Assembly: GCF_037975245.1 (NCBI RefSeq)
Contig: NC_092568.1
Location: 868,001 to 932,000 of the forward strand
Reading direction: 5' to 3'
DNA from: Apostichopus japonicus
Taxonomy: Eukaryota; Echinodermata; Holothuroidea; Aspidochirotida; Stichopodidae
DNA length: 64,000 nt
A program made the translations under genes and the position numbers. Position 1 is the first letter of the stretch. Each line of letters begins with the position of its first letter. The notes below the pieces were generated by a model. The model made no database searches, was not told where the DNA came from, and worked only from the letters and a program-made list of their open reading frames with translations. Shown piece by piece: positions 26,401 to 37,338 of the stretch.

Positions 26401-28842
26401 AAACTGATGATTAAAACTGTTCATTACACAAGGTTTTGAATCCTGTTCTAGTCATAAAGTTCCATCCCCATTCCAACAATTTCCCAGACAGTTTTCTGAA
26501 TTATTAATCTTCTTATACAATTTTACATAAAAAAAAAATGAATTTCTCATGACATCCCTTCCCTGCCACTTCCTGGGTTGTATCGAATGCATGATCCCTG
26601 GTTACACTGAATGCAAGGCACTGTGACTTCTGACTGTCTCCCCCCCCCCCCCCCCAGGAAAGAAAAGGCTATATTGGGATCACCACCGACTAAAGGCTGG
26701 ATTAAGCAGTTGTTATGTTGTTTGTACTTCTTGAAACATATGTTTCATGAAACATATTTAACATCTTCCTGTCTCAATGGTAAATTTTATGTTAAATAAT
26801 CAGTTTATTAGCCAAGGCATGCAAAGCTTTCCCATGACTTATACCTATGTTTTACCTACAGTAATTTCTGTTGAAATAATGTGTTGTTACCATCATGAAA
26901 TGACTTGGGTAATGCCTACTTCACAGATACATCTCCTGTGGTTACAACCAGTTTTGTACATTGTGCTGATACATGAGATAAACAGAATATACTGTACTAA
27001 GGGATCTTATTCTTATTATTAGTAAAATATTTAAAATTGTGACGTTCTTGACTTTGAAAGTCTATACAATGAGCATATTGAGATGTTTGCTAAATATGAC
27101 TTATAAGCACAAATCTGGAATGTCTTCACACATGGGAAAAACTGCAAAATGCCAGAATTCTTACCTTTCCTGGAAATGAAAAGAAAGGGAAAAAATGATA
27201 AACAATTTATTTGAGCAAAACTTTGTTAATCCTATTAGAAATTTTTCATATTTGACGGCAGACACTTTGAAATAGCTGTACTTTTACATGGCCTATATGC
27301 TATTGCAGAGGTGACATGTAGATCCTAAAAATTGCCCAAATTCTCCCGATTAGTCCTGAATTTCCTGATTTCTGATAATGAAACTTTTCAATGGAAACAA
27401 AGTCAATATCATACTTTCAGTCTGGTTTTAATTGCTTTGGAATGGGTATGGAACAAGACAACATAATAAACATTGATTTCTCACACTAAAATGTACACAA
27501 AATTATCACTTTATGCATAAAACTTCCTTAAGCAAATCTGTCTTTCTCATTTTCTCAGGTTTTTATCAACCAAAACAATTAAATATAAGCTGTGCCTTAT
27601 TTGCAAGGCAGTTGGCTAAATAACAGAAATGTGTTGTGTTATTCGCCAGGTAATAAGGACTAATACTACAATTCGTCAAGCTGCTGGGTGAATAAGGAAA
27701 CGTTTGATGCTATTTGCCATGTGAATAACATGAGAGTTGTTCTTATTCACCCAGCAGCTGGACAAACTTGAAATATCTGGAACACTGTAATGTTTTAGAA
27801 TTGTGGATGTGGTGTATCTTCTACAGTACAACATGCCAAGTGTTGTTTTGGATAGAACATTGAGCAAGTTAAGGAGTATTAGCTCAGTGGTTAACGCCAG
27901 TGCCTTTCAATCATAATGTCCCAAGTTCGAGTCACTCCAAGATTAATGTATGTCGTCCAGTTAAAGAGATGTTTACAATTGTCAATTCATAATCATGGAC
28001 GTTAAATATGAGTCTAAGTGACTGACTTCGGTCAGCTTGCAGCTTTGATAAGCCAATGAGGCTTCTTCGCGAGTTCCTGCTTGCAGAATCTAAAATACAT
28101 ACATACAAGTTCTTTGAAGGACTGCCTGTTGTTTACTACAGTTTCAAAAAGGGGAATGTTTATACCAATCACATTGAACCCCCAATAAGCTGAATCCCCA
28201 ACTGTGGCAAATGTGTACCCTGCCCCTAGATTGGTGAATTAACTGCTGGACAAATAGTGAGGTAATAGTACATTGTTTTTTTGCCTGGCTGTCAGACGAA
28301 TAGTCACAATGATTCAAATTGCTCATCATGCTTTGCTGCTGATAATACTAACTACCAATCCTAATAGAATTATTGGCCTAACTTTTGAATCAGTACCATA
28401 TGAATGGGAAAGCTTACTTCGAATCGGCAGAATAAGGTTAGGGGTTAGGAAGTAGGGTTAGGGGTTAGGAATTAGGGTTAGGAAGTAGGGAATAGGGTTA
28501 GGGAGTAGGGTTAGGAAGAAAGGTTAGGGGTTAGGAAGTAGGGTCGAATGGTACAGATTCTAAATTAGTACCAAATTATTGAATAAGTCCAAACTCATGG
28601 AACAATAAATTAACCACATGGCAGATAATCCAACTTCATGTTTCAATATTACAACTGCACAGTCCGTATGTATGATTGCACCAACGTATTATACGCTAGC
28701 TTTAGTTGCAACACATAATGTCCTAGTTTCGCGAATCTCCGGGCGCGGCTATCGAAAAATTGTTTCACTTACCCACACCAAAATCACCTATGACCAAAAT
28801 TTTATACAAATGTTCTGTGACATCTGCTTCGTTTGAAGTCAT
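20466..28842 (-). CDS. RAB32/RAB38/RAB29-family small GTPase
   Basis: Ten coding exons on the minus strand: 28773-28842, 27165-27169, 26304-26331, 25346-25442, 24326-24382, 23828-23860, 23333-23360, 22150-22224, 21264-21372 and 20466-20626. All splice sites are GT-AG, all phases agree, and the total is 663 nt (220 residues plus stop). Visible motifs: P-loop GDFGVGKTS (residues about 19-27), switch I region with TIGVDF, switch II WDIAGHERF, NKCD (guanine binding) and TSAK. The C terminus is QCCG, a double-cysteine geranylgeranylation signal. WDIAG with Ile instead of Thr, and MTRVYYK, point to the RAB32/38/29 group, which in animals directs traffic to lysosome-related organelles. Oddities: a 5-nt exon supplies part of the P-loop Gly-Lys codons, and the usual catalytic Gln of WDIAGQE is His. 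Which member of the group this is cannot be decided by eye. Confidence 0.94.
24780..25010 (+). mobile_element. Probable LINE 3'-end fragment in RAB intron 4
   Basis: On the plus strand a short frame reads ELKAYLFKKALYF and a stop. This resembles the C-terminal LKxxLFKKAL wording of many CR1/Jockey-type ORF2 proteins. An AT-rich tail with TGTACAGCGCCACTGAATGT and TTATAAGTTAATAAACATG follows, like LINE 3' UTR ends. It lies antisense within the RAB gene's intron 4. Confidence 0.45.
25299..25314. repeat. Poly(G) tract (16 G)
   Basis: A run of 16 G in RAB intron 4, about 30 bp beyond the donor of exon 4. One of many G or C homopolymers in this window. Confidence 0.9.
25480..25572. repeat. Minisatellite of CATAATCACACAAAT-type units in RAB intron 3
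   Basis: Several imperfect units of roughly 24 bp built from CATAATCA and CACAAAT words, longest in the right half of the interval. Confidence 0.7.
27165..27169 (-). other. 5-nt microexon of the RAB gene
   Basis: On the minus strand a strong polypyrimidine tract and acceptor (CTTTTCATTTCCAG) are followed by GAAAG and then by the donor GTAAGA. Exon 1 ends in GGT GTG G and exon 3 begins ACT TCC. Only with these five bases does the frame stay open and read G-V-G-K-T-S. Intron 1 (1,603 bp) and intron 2 (833 bp) flank it. Confidence 0.88.
27679..27759. repeat. 18-bp inverted repeat in RAB intron 1
   Basis: AGCTGCTGGGTGAATAAG (27679-27696) and its exact reverse complement (27742-27759) enclose 45 bp. 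The same words (TTATTCACC, GCTGCTGGACAAA, GAATAA) recur in degenerate tandem form at 48.5-49.4 kb and at 28210-28310. Confidence 0.75.
27872..28107 (+). mobile_element. tRNA-derived SINE, copy B (antisense in RAB intron 1)
   Basis: Same family as copies A and C: A-box region TTAGCTCAGTGGTTAACGCC, B-box region AGTTCGAGTC, the shared GACTTCGGTCAGCTTGCAGC body and a short CATA tail. It lies in the same kind of surrounding sequence (TTATTC/GAATAA palindromic repeats) as copy C. Confidence 0.8.
28434..28545 (+). repeat. Degenerate telomere-like TTAGGG repeats in RAB intron 1
   Basis: About a dozen GTTAGG or TAGGG words in phase-slipping variants (GGTTAGGGGTTAGGAAGTAG and similar) fill 110 bp on the plus strand. 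Confidence 0.75.
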
Positions 28843-29690
28843 CGCCCGTAGCTGTTTATCATCGCAAAAATAAAACAATCAATGAAAATTTAAATATCCG
28901 ACGGACAGCGCGTTACAGGTGACATTGGGTGATGGCCGTGATTATTGTTTACAATGGGAGTCACAAGCCGGAAGTTTAAAGTCATCTCATGACTATTGCG
29001 CAATCACATCATGGCAACACTGTGAACAGAGGCGGCGGAATATGCATTGGGCCTCGAAGGTAAAGAAAGGCCGTGACATGCAGAAATGAAACATTTGAAA
29101 ATTTGCTGTTCATGATGCAGGAAACCTTTCAACACTTGTATCGCATTATTAGTTGATCTGACGTAAAGAAAGTTTACGACAAAATTTGTTTTCAAAAGAA
29201 GACCATTGGCAACAGGCTGACAGGATCATCTGTTTGTTCACAATAATGTATGGTACATTCATAGCAACCAAAGTTTGAACAGTGGTGGGCACAGGATTTC
29301 AAAAGTGGGGAAGGGAGGTGGAAGAAATCCACAATTCCCAGAGGTTTATTGGCCATGTCTAATCATCAAGTTATTCCCATAAAGAAGTGCCTATTATTAC
29401 TGAACCTAACCATTTCTCTTTAATAAAAAGGTGATTCGGGTGGCAAACTATTGGTCGGTGGAAACTTGGAAAATTGTATGGGGCCTCAGAGAAATAATAA
29501 TTCTAAGAATGAGGCCTACCCGTATTAGCGTTTGAGAGTGGGTTTTGAGGGGTGGGAGAGATAAGGGGGGGTTGATTGTGTAACCCTATTACATATAGAG
29601 TATAGGCATGCCATTGGCTATGTTTCTTATCAGTTTAAAAAAATAATTGTGTTGACTTAAAAATATACACACAAATTGAAAGAAAGATGT
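28843..29690. other. 5' flank of the RAB gene
   Basis: The first ~150 bp upstream of the RAB start codon have more CpG (ATCGCCCG, ATCGCA, TCCGACGGACAGCGCG) than the surroundings and probably contain the promoter. No defined motif is claimed. Short open frames here have no support. Confidence 0.4.
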
Positions 29691-29698
29691 TTCTATTG

Positions 29699-30607
29699 CG
29701 GGGTGGGCAACCTACGGCCCGCGGGCCACATGCGGCCCGCCAGTGATTATTTTGCAGCCCGTGAGATGTCTCAAGAAAAAGAAAAAAATTCAATCTATTT
29801 TACATCATCACAAAAACGAGCTAGCTGCTTAGAATTTATTGGCACTAACAGACCTGTCAACCTGTTTGACCCCTAAATAGGGAGAATAACATTTTCAGGG
29901 CCAAAAAATAGGGAGAACAAGGGGAAAATAGGGAGGTTGGTAATCATCAACTGAAATGATATAAATACTCCTAAATAAGTATAGTCTACTTATGCAATAC
30001 AATGAGAGAATCATCCAATCAGTGTTTCTTGTTGTAGTTTACAGCAGCTCGCTTCGCTTTCTACAGGGTTTCTTTAGTAGGCTTCCATTTGAAACAGGGA
30101 ACAGTGGCCTCTGGATACTGTGACTTCATGGCTAGTATGCTAGATAGAGTCCAATCAAGCTTGAGACTTGACCGACTGTCTGTCTTGTTCTTGCGAACTA
30201 CACTGAATAGCCTTCCCTGTTCAGCGTTACTGTGGGGAATAAGCATAGGACTAAATTGTTGGCTATTTTCAGAAATGTCACAAGTGATGAAACATTAATA
30301 AGTCGGGAGAATAGAATATGAAACTGGGAGATTCGCGTAAAAACCGTGAGTCTCCTGGTAAAACCGGGAGTGTTGACGGGTCTGCACTAATGATGCTGTC
30401 AGGTAGGCCTATTATCCCCATTAATTATCAACTGTACTGTATTGACATTATGTTTTGTGAATACAGATTAAGTACACACACCTATTGCTTGAAAGTCCTC
30501 GGAATCAAAGGTTTGAAATCAACAGCAGATCGTTGGTTAGGTGCGGCCCGGTCAATTTTTCACCCCTTATATCTGGCCCATTCATTCAAAAAGGATGCCC
30601 ACCCCTG
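29699..30607. mobile_element. hAT-like MITE, interrupted by a nested MITE
   Basis: The left end CGGGGTGGGCAACC and right end (reverse complement CAGGGGTGGGCATCC) are inverted. They are flanked by a perfect 8-bp duplication TTCTATTG (29691-29698 and 30608-30615). The GGGGTGGGCAA plus CGGCCCGCGGGCC terminus is familiar from animal hAT families. No transposase frame; a second element is inserted at 29849-30384. Confidence 0.85.
29849..30384. mobile_element. Nested MITE inside the 29.7-kb hAT-like element
   Basis: Inverted ends CAGACCTGTCAAC and GTTGACGGGTCTG (12 of 13) are directly flanked by CACTAA on both sides. Allowing the boundary to move one base gives an 8-bp duplication with one mismatch. 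The interior has AGGGAGAA-rich words near both ends. Insertion order is clear: this one is younger than its host element. Confidence 0.7.
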
Positions 30608-30615
30608 TTCTATTG

Positions 30616-31888
30616 GTAAGAAAGGGGATGGAAACAAAATGGGAATTATTGAAACGCACGTCAGACAAAAGAATACAAATGAGGCAATTGGATGTTTTAA
30701 TCCGTCAATAGGTGGTGAATCTATTTGCAGAGTTGCATACACCTGCTTCTAACTGGTATGAACCTGGTATGATTATCACAATGCACTAATTTCATGATTC
30801 TTAACAAACAATAACCCACCCAATTACCACATTTGGTCTTTTATGAAGATCATTTAAAAAACAAAACAATTTCACAACCTTTTCATCAACAGAGAAATGT
30901 TAACTATTCTGTATCTGGCAATATTGACATATTGTAGTCATGGTGATTGTGTGTTTGACTACTATACAATATCCAATACCTTGGTAACATCGACATCCTA
31001 AATGACGTTACCAGGATGCAACCTTTGGAACTCCATACCAATTTACAAAAGACAATTTTAAATGTTAAATATGTACACTTGGAAAGACTATAATCATTGT
31101 AACAGATGGTAAAATAATAACATGTCTATTATGTAGAGACATAGACCAAAGGAATGGTAAATCAGAGTTTAATGTTTGGCTGCCAGGCGGCTTTATGACA
31201 ATTAATTCTATCAATTGTACTTTTCAACTGATCCTACTACAACACCATCATATCAACTTAATGAGTAAATAATCTCCTACTTTTACTTCATTCTGAAAAT
31301 TTTCATCACATCAATGTACTTTTTCACTTTATCAGCTAAACGTAAAAATAACTTTTTCCTTGAAATGATTCCTAATGAACCTCATTGTTTGGAATTAAAG
31401 TATTGAAAATTATTACATATGAAAGATTTACCTCAAAACAATGGAATATGTAACAACAACAACAACCATGTCTCCCAAACACCAACATAGGTTCTTACTT
31501 TGTTGTAAACAACAATTGGTGAAAATAAGCAGTTTTTGGATCAAAATTAAGTACAGGTAACACAATAGCCGTGCCTTCGCATAGTGTGAGCAATTATCAT
31601 AATACATGATATTTGTGTACAGAAGAGCGCTAAAGGTTTAAAAGGTGCTAATATTCCAACTGAATAGAGGAGAAAGGGAAAGGGGGAAGCTCCCTGCACA
31701 TCGCACTCAACAATTCATATTGAAGAATATATTCCGTAAATTTCAAACCCCCCCCCCTTCCAAAAAAAAAACAAACAAACAATATCTATCAAAACAATTG
31801 TCTATAGGCAGTATAAAAGTAAAATCAACAATGGAAAGCAGACTAGGAAATTATTACAAAAGAATTTAAAGAACAAAGTCCTTTAGCA
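30616..31888. other. Non-coding stretch
   Basis: AT-rich, with a C-run near 31748-31757. No gene recognised. Confidence 0.45.
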
Positions 31889-31958
31889 GACCAGGATAAA
31901 AACCAGTGACCTCAGGATTAAAAGATCCTCTGTTCTACCGACTGAGCAAATACAGCCC
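31889..31958 (-). pseudogene. tRNA-Lys(TTT)-like remnant or SINE head
   Basis: The minus strand reads GGGCTGTATTTGCTCAGTCGG (A box), then an anticodon arm around CTTTTAATC, and a decayed B box GGTTTTTATCC. The anticodon stem carries an extra base and the acceptor stem does not close, so this is not a functional tRNA gene. It could be the tRNA head of a different SINE. Confidence 0.45.
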
Positions 31959-32777
31959 TTATTTAATGGAGATAAATCATTTATATTCTGGAGTGTGCCA
32001 GTCAGAATAAAAGGTTACCTCGCACACCATATGGCATCTAACCAGGGACCACACCAGTCCAGAGGCATAGCTGTGAGACTTCTTTCTTTAGGGGGCCCAA
32101 TGCTATTTGGAAGGAGGGGCAGGCAGAAAAAAAAGTCTGACAAATTCTGGGTTGTAAAAACTGGAAAGCAGCAGGGAATCCCATTTTGGCTCTGTCAAAC
32201 CATTTTGTCTTACAGCTACGAAGACGTAGACACTTTCTGTTTGAATATTCCTATCACAATTTCATCTCTTGTTGTATATTTATTTTGGAAATTCTACACT
32301 TTTCTCAGAAAAGAAGTTAATATATCAATATACCCAAACATTACTAATTTACAATCTAAAGGGAAGACATTTTACTGCAATTTTTTTTCCTCAAGAATAT
32401 CAGCACCATATTTTCCAACAACAAGTAATATTTTATCTTATATTCATAAGAAACAGACAAATACACCTATTCTTTCTTGCACGTACACTATTTACACAAA
32501 CATAGATTGTTCGTCTGTATCCCTATGGGGACATGAGTATCACATTGTACGTGTGAAATGTGAAGGGTGTAAACCTCACGCAGGCTTTAAAAAAAAACTC
32601 ATATCGTAGCATAATGATCACTTTGTGAGAAATATATATCAACATTTTTCCTCCCTTAACAGAGAATTGAATTTATGATCAAATAAATGTCAATGCAGAA
32701 TTTCCTGGATGCATTCTGGTTCAGTTACCACTGAATTTGATTTGACACTTTGTCATTGATAGATATATGAATATATA

Positions 32778-32815
<38 letters not shown>

Positions 32816-32865
32816 CTTCAGCACTGATGACACCCACAGTACTGACACCATAGTTCACACAATGT
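31959..32865. other. Non-coding stretch with a (TA)n microsatellite
   Basis: Contains open frames without support and a (TA)n run at 32782-32813. The sequence CAGAGGCATAGCTGTGAGAC at about 32059 resembles a MITE terminus but no partner end was found. Confidence 0.4.
32782..32813. repeat. (TA)n microsatellite
   Basis: About 16 uninterrupted TA units, preceded by two ATATATGA copies. Confidence 0.9.
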
Positions 32866-33091
32866 TTAAGGAGTGAGTGCATACACTGCAGTATCATTTG
32901 AAGTGAATGACATGACTTGAACTTTTAGACCAGGCAAGCATGGGAGAAGAACTTGTATCTTTTGAGGGAGGTGAGAAGGGATCAAGATTTTTTTATCGGA
33001 AAATGTTAATGAAATGCCATGCTTATTTAGTAACAGTATCCTACGATTGGTTTGTGTACCCGCACTAGTGCGCTTAACAAAGTCTGCAACA
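32866..33091 (-). CDS. Weak candidate terminal exon, unknown product
   Basis: The minus strand has an acceptor-like TTGACTTGCAG, then 75 open codons to a TAA. The peptide has the look of a real beta-rich domain (NRRILLLNKHGISLTFSD and KIQVLLPCLPGLKVQVMSF), but I do not recognise it. It could belong with the candidate exon at 34249-34347 on the same strand. The phases are incompatible without intermediate exons, which I could not identify. Confidence 0.25.
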
Positions 33092-34248
33092 CTGCAAGTC
33101 AATACTGACCATAATTCATGAACAAAATTGATTATGAAACCTGCCCGATCTTACCATCAATAAGAACACAAGGTGGTTGAAAAAAAATGTTAAAAAACCC
33201 TGTAGATATGACTACCATCAGTAAATCCTTTGCTAAAAGTCACAATATTGTTGCATAACACAGAGGTGAAAACACTTACTAATACATTGTTGATTAAACT
33301 GTACTACAAAGCCTCAATCACAGGCAACCAGAAAATGATAAAATCATTTTATTTGATAAGTAGACGTGGTCTCCCTTTCCCTGCTCCTGCATTTAGATCG
33401 ATCATTTCTAAAACATTGTTAGTCATGTCAGACAAATTTACACATATTTCTTTTCAATAAACTAATTGATTGCTTACTATTTCAAATATTTAAGGACAAC
33501 ACAGTCAGCATGCCGACTACAAACATGACAGTAACACTATTACACTTTAAGTGAATTTGGGCTTCTGAGTTTGGGATAATACGTCTTTTTACATGATGAA
33601 ACATCCAAACACGATAATTACTGTCGAATGTCTTTATGAGTCATATGTTGTCTGTCTCTCTCTCTATATATATTTCCCCCTTCATTTCCCCTTCATTTTC
33701 TACGACACAATTTCCAATTACAACTACCAGAAAAGCTGCTGAATATATTGTGAGTAGACAAATGTTTCTCGGTTTCAACTGTTATAAAGTGTAATAATTA
33801 CTTCATGTGTAGCAAAAAAATAATGTGTTTGATGAAATAACTTTTAGCTCAAGGGCTACCAAACTGAGAGTAATTTTAAGTATGATTTATTGTTGTTTTT
33901 TTATTAATACTTACCACAGAATATTAACATATGGCAATGTAATCAATCCACTACTGTAGTGACAAACTTAATACATTTCTTCTTCTTATACTGTCTTGTA
34001 CTTTCTTTTTCTCTCAAAACTCTTAAATTAAATTTAAATTAATGAATAGTAAGTTAAAGCTTTTCCTCTATTTACCATTCCTGTGAATACAGCCTGGACG
34101 ATCATGTAATAATAGACTACAGTAATGGTTAAAACTGATGTATGTTAGTAAAAAAAAAAACTTGATTCTGCCCAAAAATGACATCAAAAGCAGCCCCTCG
34201 ACGAGGCCTTCTTGAAAGTCTGTTCTGTGAAAATATTGACAGCCTTAC
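33092..34248. other. Non-coding or intronic stretch
   Basis: AT-rich. Isolated donor-like words are present, but no exon can be supported. Confidence 0.4.
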
Positions 34249-34347
34249 CATCGCGAGACTATCCTCTCGGGTAGATTCAATTACTGATGAGATTTCAAAG
34301 GTGTGATTGATATGTAGCTCATTGTATTTTTGGCGGGGCTGTTTCAT
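34249..34347 (-). CDS. Candidate first coding exon, unknown product
   Basis: ATG at 34345-34347 opens 33 codons (MKQPRQKYNELHINHTFE, then SSVIESTREDSLAM) ending at the good donor GCGATG then GTAAGG at 34249/34248, phase 0. The stretch has more CpG than its surroundings, as expected near a gene start. I do not recognise the protein. Confidence 0.33.
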
Positions 34348-35857
34348 TTTTTCTGGGATATCGTCTTATGGATACAATCATAGGGAATGAGGTATAATGT
34401 AGGCTTTCACGGTTCAACCGAGTACACTACACACACGTTTTATTACCTTCTATCTGTTATGACATTTCTGTAAGTATAGGTCTTGTGACAGATACGATCA
34501 CTCACGTAAGGAGACGAAAATGAAAACATTCGCAATAGACAAAAAAAAATACTGTGCAAAACTCTAAACAAATTTAATGATGATCTTCGATGGAGGAAGG
34601 GAAGACCTCATGGTTGGTTGGGTTAATATGGGCCGTGGAAACTATTCATAAATTACTTGTACAGAAAGAAAATGATAAGTGTAATTGTTGAGAGGGGACA
34701 AGTTAACTATTACAGATGTAAATTACAGTATGTACTATTTACACTGCCAACTGCTTTATAACATAAATGCAAATAGATGTGATTATACACCTTTTAGCAG
34801 GAAGAATTTATGTCCTATAAGTTTCCTTGAAAATGCCCATCATGAGGTGAAAATAAGCCAATATCTGAGTAAATCATGAATTGTTATATATTACTAAGAT
34901 ATCAGGTAATATATTATTTACAGTATTTATTTAATTTTCTTGTTAGAAAACACTACATGTTTAAGGCAATTAACAACTTGGGATATCAAGTTGTATCAAG
35001 ATTTCAAGAAGGATATCTTCTGGATATCCAATGCTATCCACCGAGGGAAAATTCCACGTTAGGATAGGAAATGTCCCTTTTGGTAATGAACTAATTCTGT
35101 CAACCATCAATATGGGAGATGAAGCATGATCAGTTGATCACCTACTTAAAATTCTTTGTTTTTGAAATAAATGTCACAGGTGAAAATAAAAGTGCACTGT
35201 TAGCATGATACTGATTAAATTCAAACAGAACTACTGGATGTGTACATGGTAAGTGTCCTTTAAATTTAACAATTTCAAATTAGGGATTAAATTAACAATT
35301 TCAATTTAAGGATTAAGTGAACAATTCCATTCTAACAAATGGCAGTCCTAGAAACTTTAGTCAGATTAGCTCATTAACTACATGCAAACCACAGGCAACA
35401 TTGGTTTAAACAAAACAGATCTTATTTACAAATAATTTGTAACCAAACTCAGTATTTCACGTAGTACAATATCATTGCTTTTCGGGTTGGGCCCATTTAC
35501 TTGGCTCTTTTCACATTGTGGGCGAGGAGCCCGGCCGGATACCATGAAATAGCACTGCTTTACGTATGACCCTGTATGTTAGTAACATCATGTGAAACAT
35601 TTACAAGTTTCTGTCATGCAACTTGAGAGAGAAAGATGAATTATCAGAAAAATGATGTTTATCAAAATTTCCACTCATGTCTGCCTGTTTTGTCGTAACG
35701 AGAATCTGCGAATACAGCAACATGATTATTTTCTTCCTGTCTCCTCCACCAGAATCCCCTGAATAATAACATCTCAGGCACTTGGGTCTCTATTTAATCC
35801 AGCAACCTTCAAGATTGTTCCCGATTCCATCCTTGAGTACACACTCTAATGGTTTTA
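34348..35857. other. Non-coding stretch, including the LYSET 3' flank
   Basis: AT-rich; a short tandem repeat lies at 35262-35330. No gene recognised. Confidence 0.4.
35262..35330. repeat. Short tandem repeat, ~28-bp unit
   Basis: Two to three imperfect copies of TTAACAATTTCAAATTAGG / GGATTAAATTAACAATTTC. Confidence 0.6.
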
Positions 35858-36301
35858 TCAAGGACTTACATTACTGTGTCCATTTGACATTAGTTTACCT
35901 GTTTCCACAGCCTCTACTTCTAATATAGTTTGTCTCGGAGTCTGCCTGTGAGTGTTCCAACTTGCTAATCGTAAGCATAGAAAACAGGGAACCACCATGA
36001 CTGTCGCGTTGGCCGGATCGCTTTTCGTGCAGGCTACTAATAAACAGAAGACTTGAAGGTAGGGAATGAGTAGAATGATGAGCCACCCCCAGAACGGTAA
36101 CGAAAAAAGTTTCCGCTTGACCGATTGTTCCACCGTCAAAGAACTGGGATCTTTCTTGAGGTCCATTTCGTATTGGCTCATATGGGTTATGGCCAGGCTG
36201 TTGTATTGGTCACTGATTTCAAACATGTAATAAACGATGAGGAACGATAGCATCAGAAACAGCGCCACCAACAGCCACGAGATCCTCTGTCTGAAATTCA
36301 T
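35858..36301 (-). CDS. LYSET: Lysosomal enzyme trafficking factor (TMEM251 family)
   Basis: The exon has an acceptor (TCTTCTGTCTTCAG) ending at 36366. The chosen start is the Met of MNFRQRISW at 36299-36301, because human TMEM251 has MMNFRQR at the equivalent position. This gives 147 residues. Matching landmarks: MNFRQR, FEISDQYNSLA, FSLPFWGWLIILLIPYLQVF and CTKSDP, against FEISETYN, LSLPFW.W and VPYLQ in the human protein. Two clear membrane segments (about residues 7-27 and 72-94) are followed by a third hydrophobic stretch. The family acts in the Golgi, where it retains and supports GlcNAc-1-phosphotransferase for mannose-6-phosphate tagging. The frame continues upstream (LGCRRVFTKQPS) to the acceptor, so a longer N terminus is possible. 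A donor-like GAAACAG then GTAAAC near the 3' end means the last ~13 residues may be replaced by splicing. Confidence 0.9.
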   Translation of the reverse strand: MNFRQRISWLLVALFLMLSFLIVYYMFEISDQYNSLAITHMSQYEMDLKKDPSSLTVEQSVKRKLFSLPFWGWLIILLIPYLQVFCLLVACTKSDPANATVMVVPCFLCLRLASWNTHRQTPRQTILEVEAVETGKLMSNGHSNVSP

Positions 36302-36365
36302 GGTCGTTAACCCTGGTCGATGCCTTCGTGACGGTTGCTTTGTAAAGACTCTACGACACCCAAGC

Positions 36366-37335
36366 CTGAAGACAGAAGAAACACACAAAAGAGAACAATG
36401 AACTAGTTAACCATCCCCGATTCTTATGTTTAGAAGCATGATGCTCCCTTCCCTCACCCCCCCCCCCCCCGAGTGTCTACATAGTTGTGTCAAGATCTAT
36501 CTGTCTATCTTGTATGAGGAGATAGGTAAGTGAAGAAGCAAATTAAATCCATCCATTCACCTTGCCTTCTTCTTGACTGTGAACAAAATATATGTACAAC
36601 AATTTATTTCGTTATTATTGCATCAACTGTATCTTATCAGAAATCAAATTTTAGCTGAAAATCTTGCAATTGGGAAATTCATTATTACCTACCTTGAAAA
36701 TCTGTTGCAAATTTAATTACAAAACATCAAAGTGATGTTGCTTTTCATTTTGGTATTAAGTTAATATTAATCATCCTGTAGTCTTTAATTACTGTTTCCA
36801 TGGTGTCACCATTGCATCACCATCACACATGTACAGGAGAGAACAGTACACACTACACACAGTAAGCTTTACACAGTATGCTTACAATTTCTTCCAAATC
36901 TACTTTAATCTACAATCTACAATAATTAACTATTGATTTTTATGACAAATTTAATAGCATTTGGCATTATGAAAAATTGACAGTTGATGTTTATGACAAA
37001 TTTTATAGCATGTACCATTGTGAAAAATTCATTAAAAGTGGGTGACATTTATCATTTACTAATTAAGTAAAATACAAAGAAGGAAGTTCTTTCGCAATGG
37101 TGGTGGACATTACAGTAAGTGCGTTGTAACATATTACACTGTACAGAATTGGTTAATTTGTTTAATATCTTATCAGTACGATAACATGTGGACTTAAACA
37201 TCATTATGTAATTAGAATCTGCCATTTATAAAATATCCAACAAGGGATTCTCGGATTAAACATGGCCAGACAAAATATGTAGTTGACTTCTGAATGGTAC
37301 AGTAGATAGGGAAGGAGGAGAAAGTGTGAGGTATA
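36366..37335. other. LYSET upstream intron or flank
   Basis: Non-coding. Holds a C-run at about 36459-36470 and a ~75-bp imperfect direct duplication at 36910-37030 (GATGTTTATGACAAATTTTA and GATTTTTATGACAAATTTAA). Confidence 0.45.
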
Positions 37336-37338
37336 ACA

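Noticed and set aside
29004..29195. 63-codon minus-strand frame upstream of the RAB gene
   Set aside because: No recognisable product, and it lies in the probable promoter or 5' flank.
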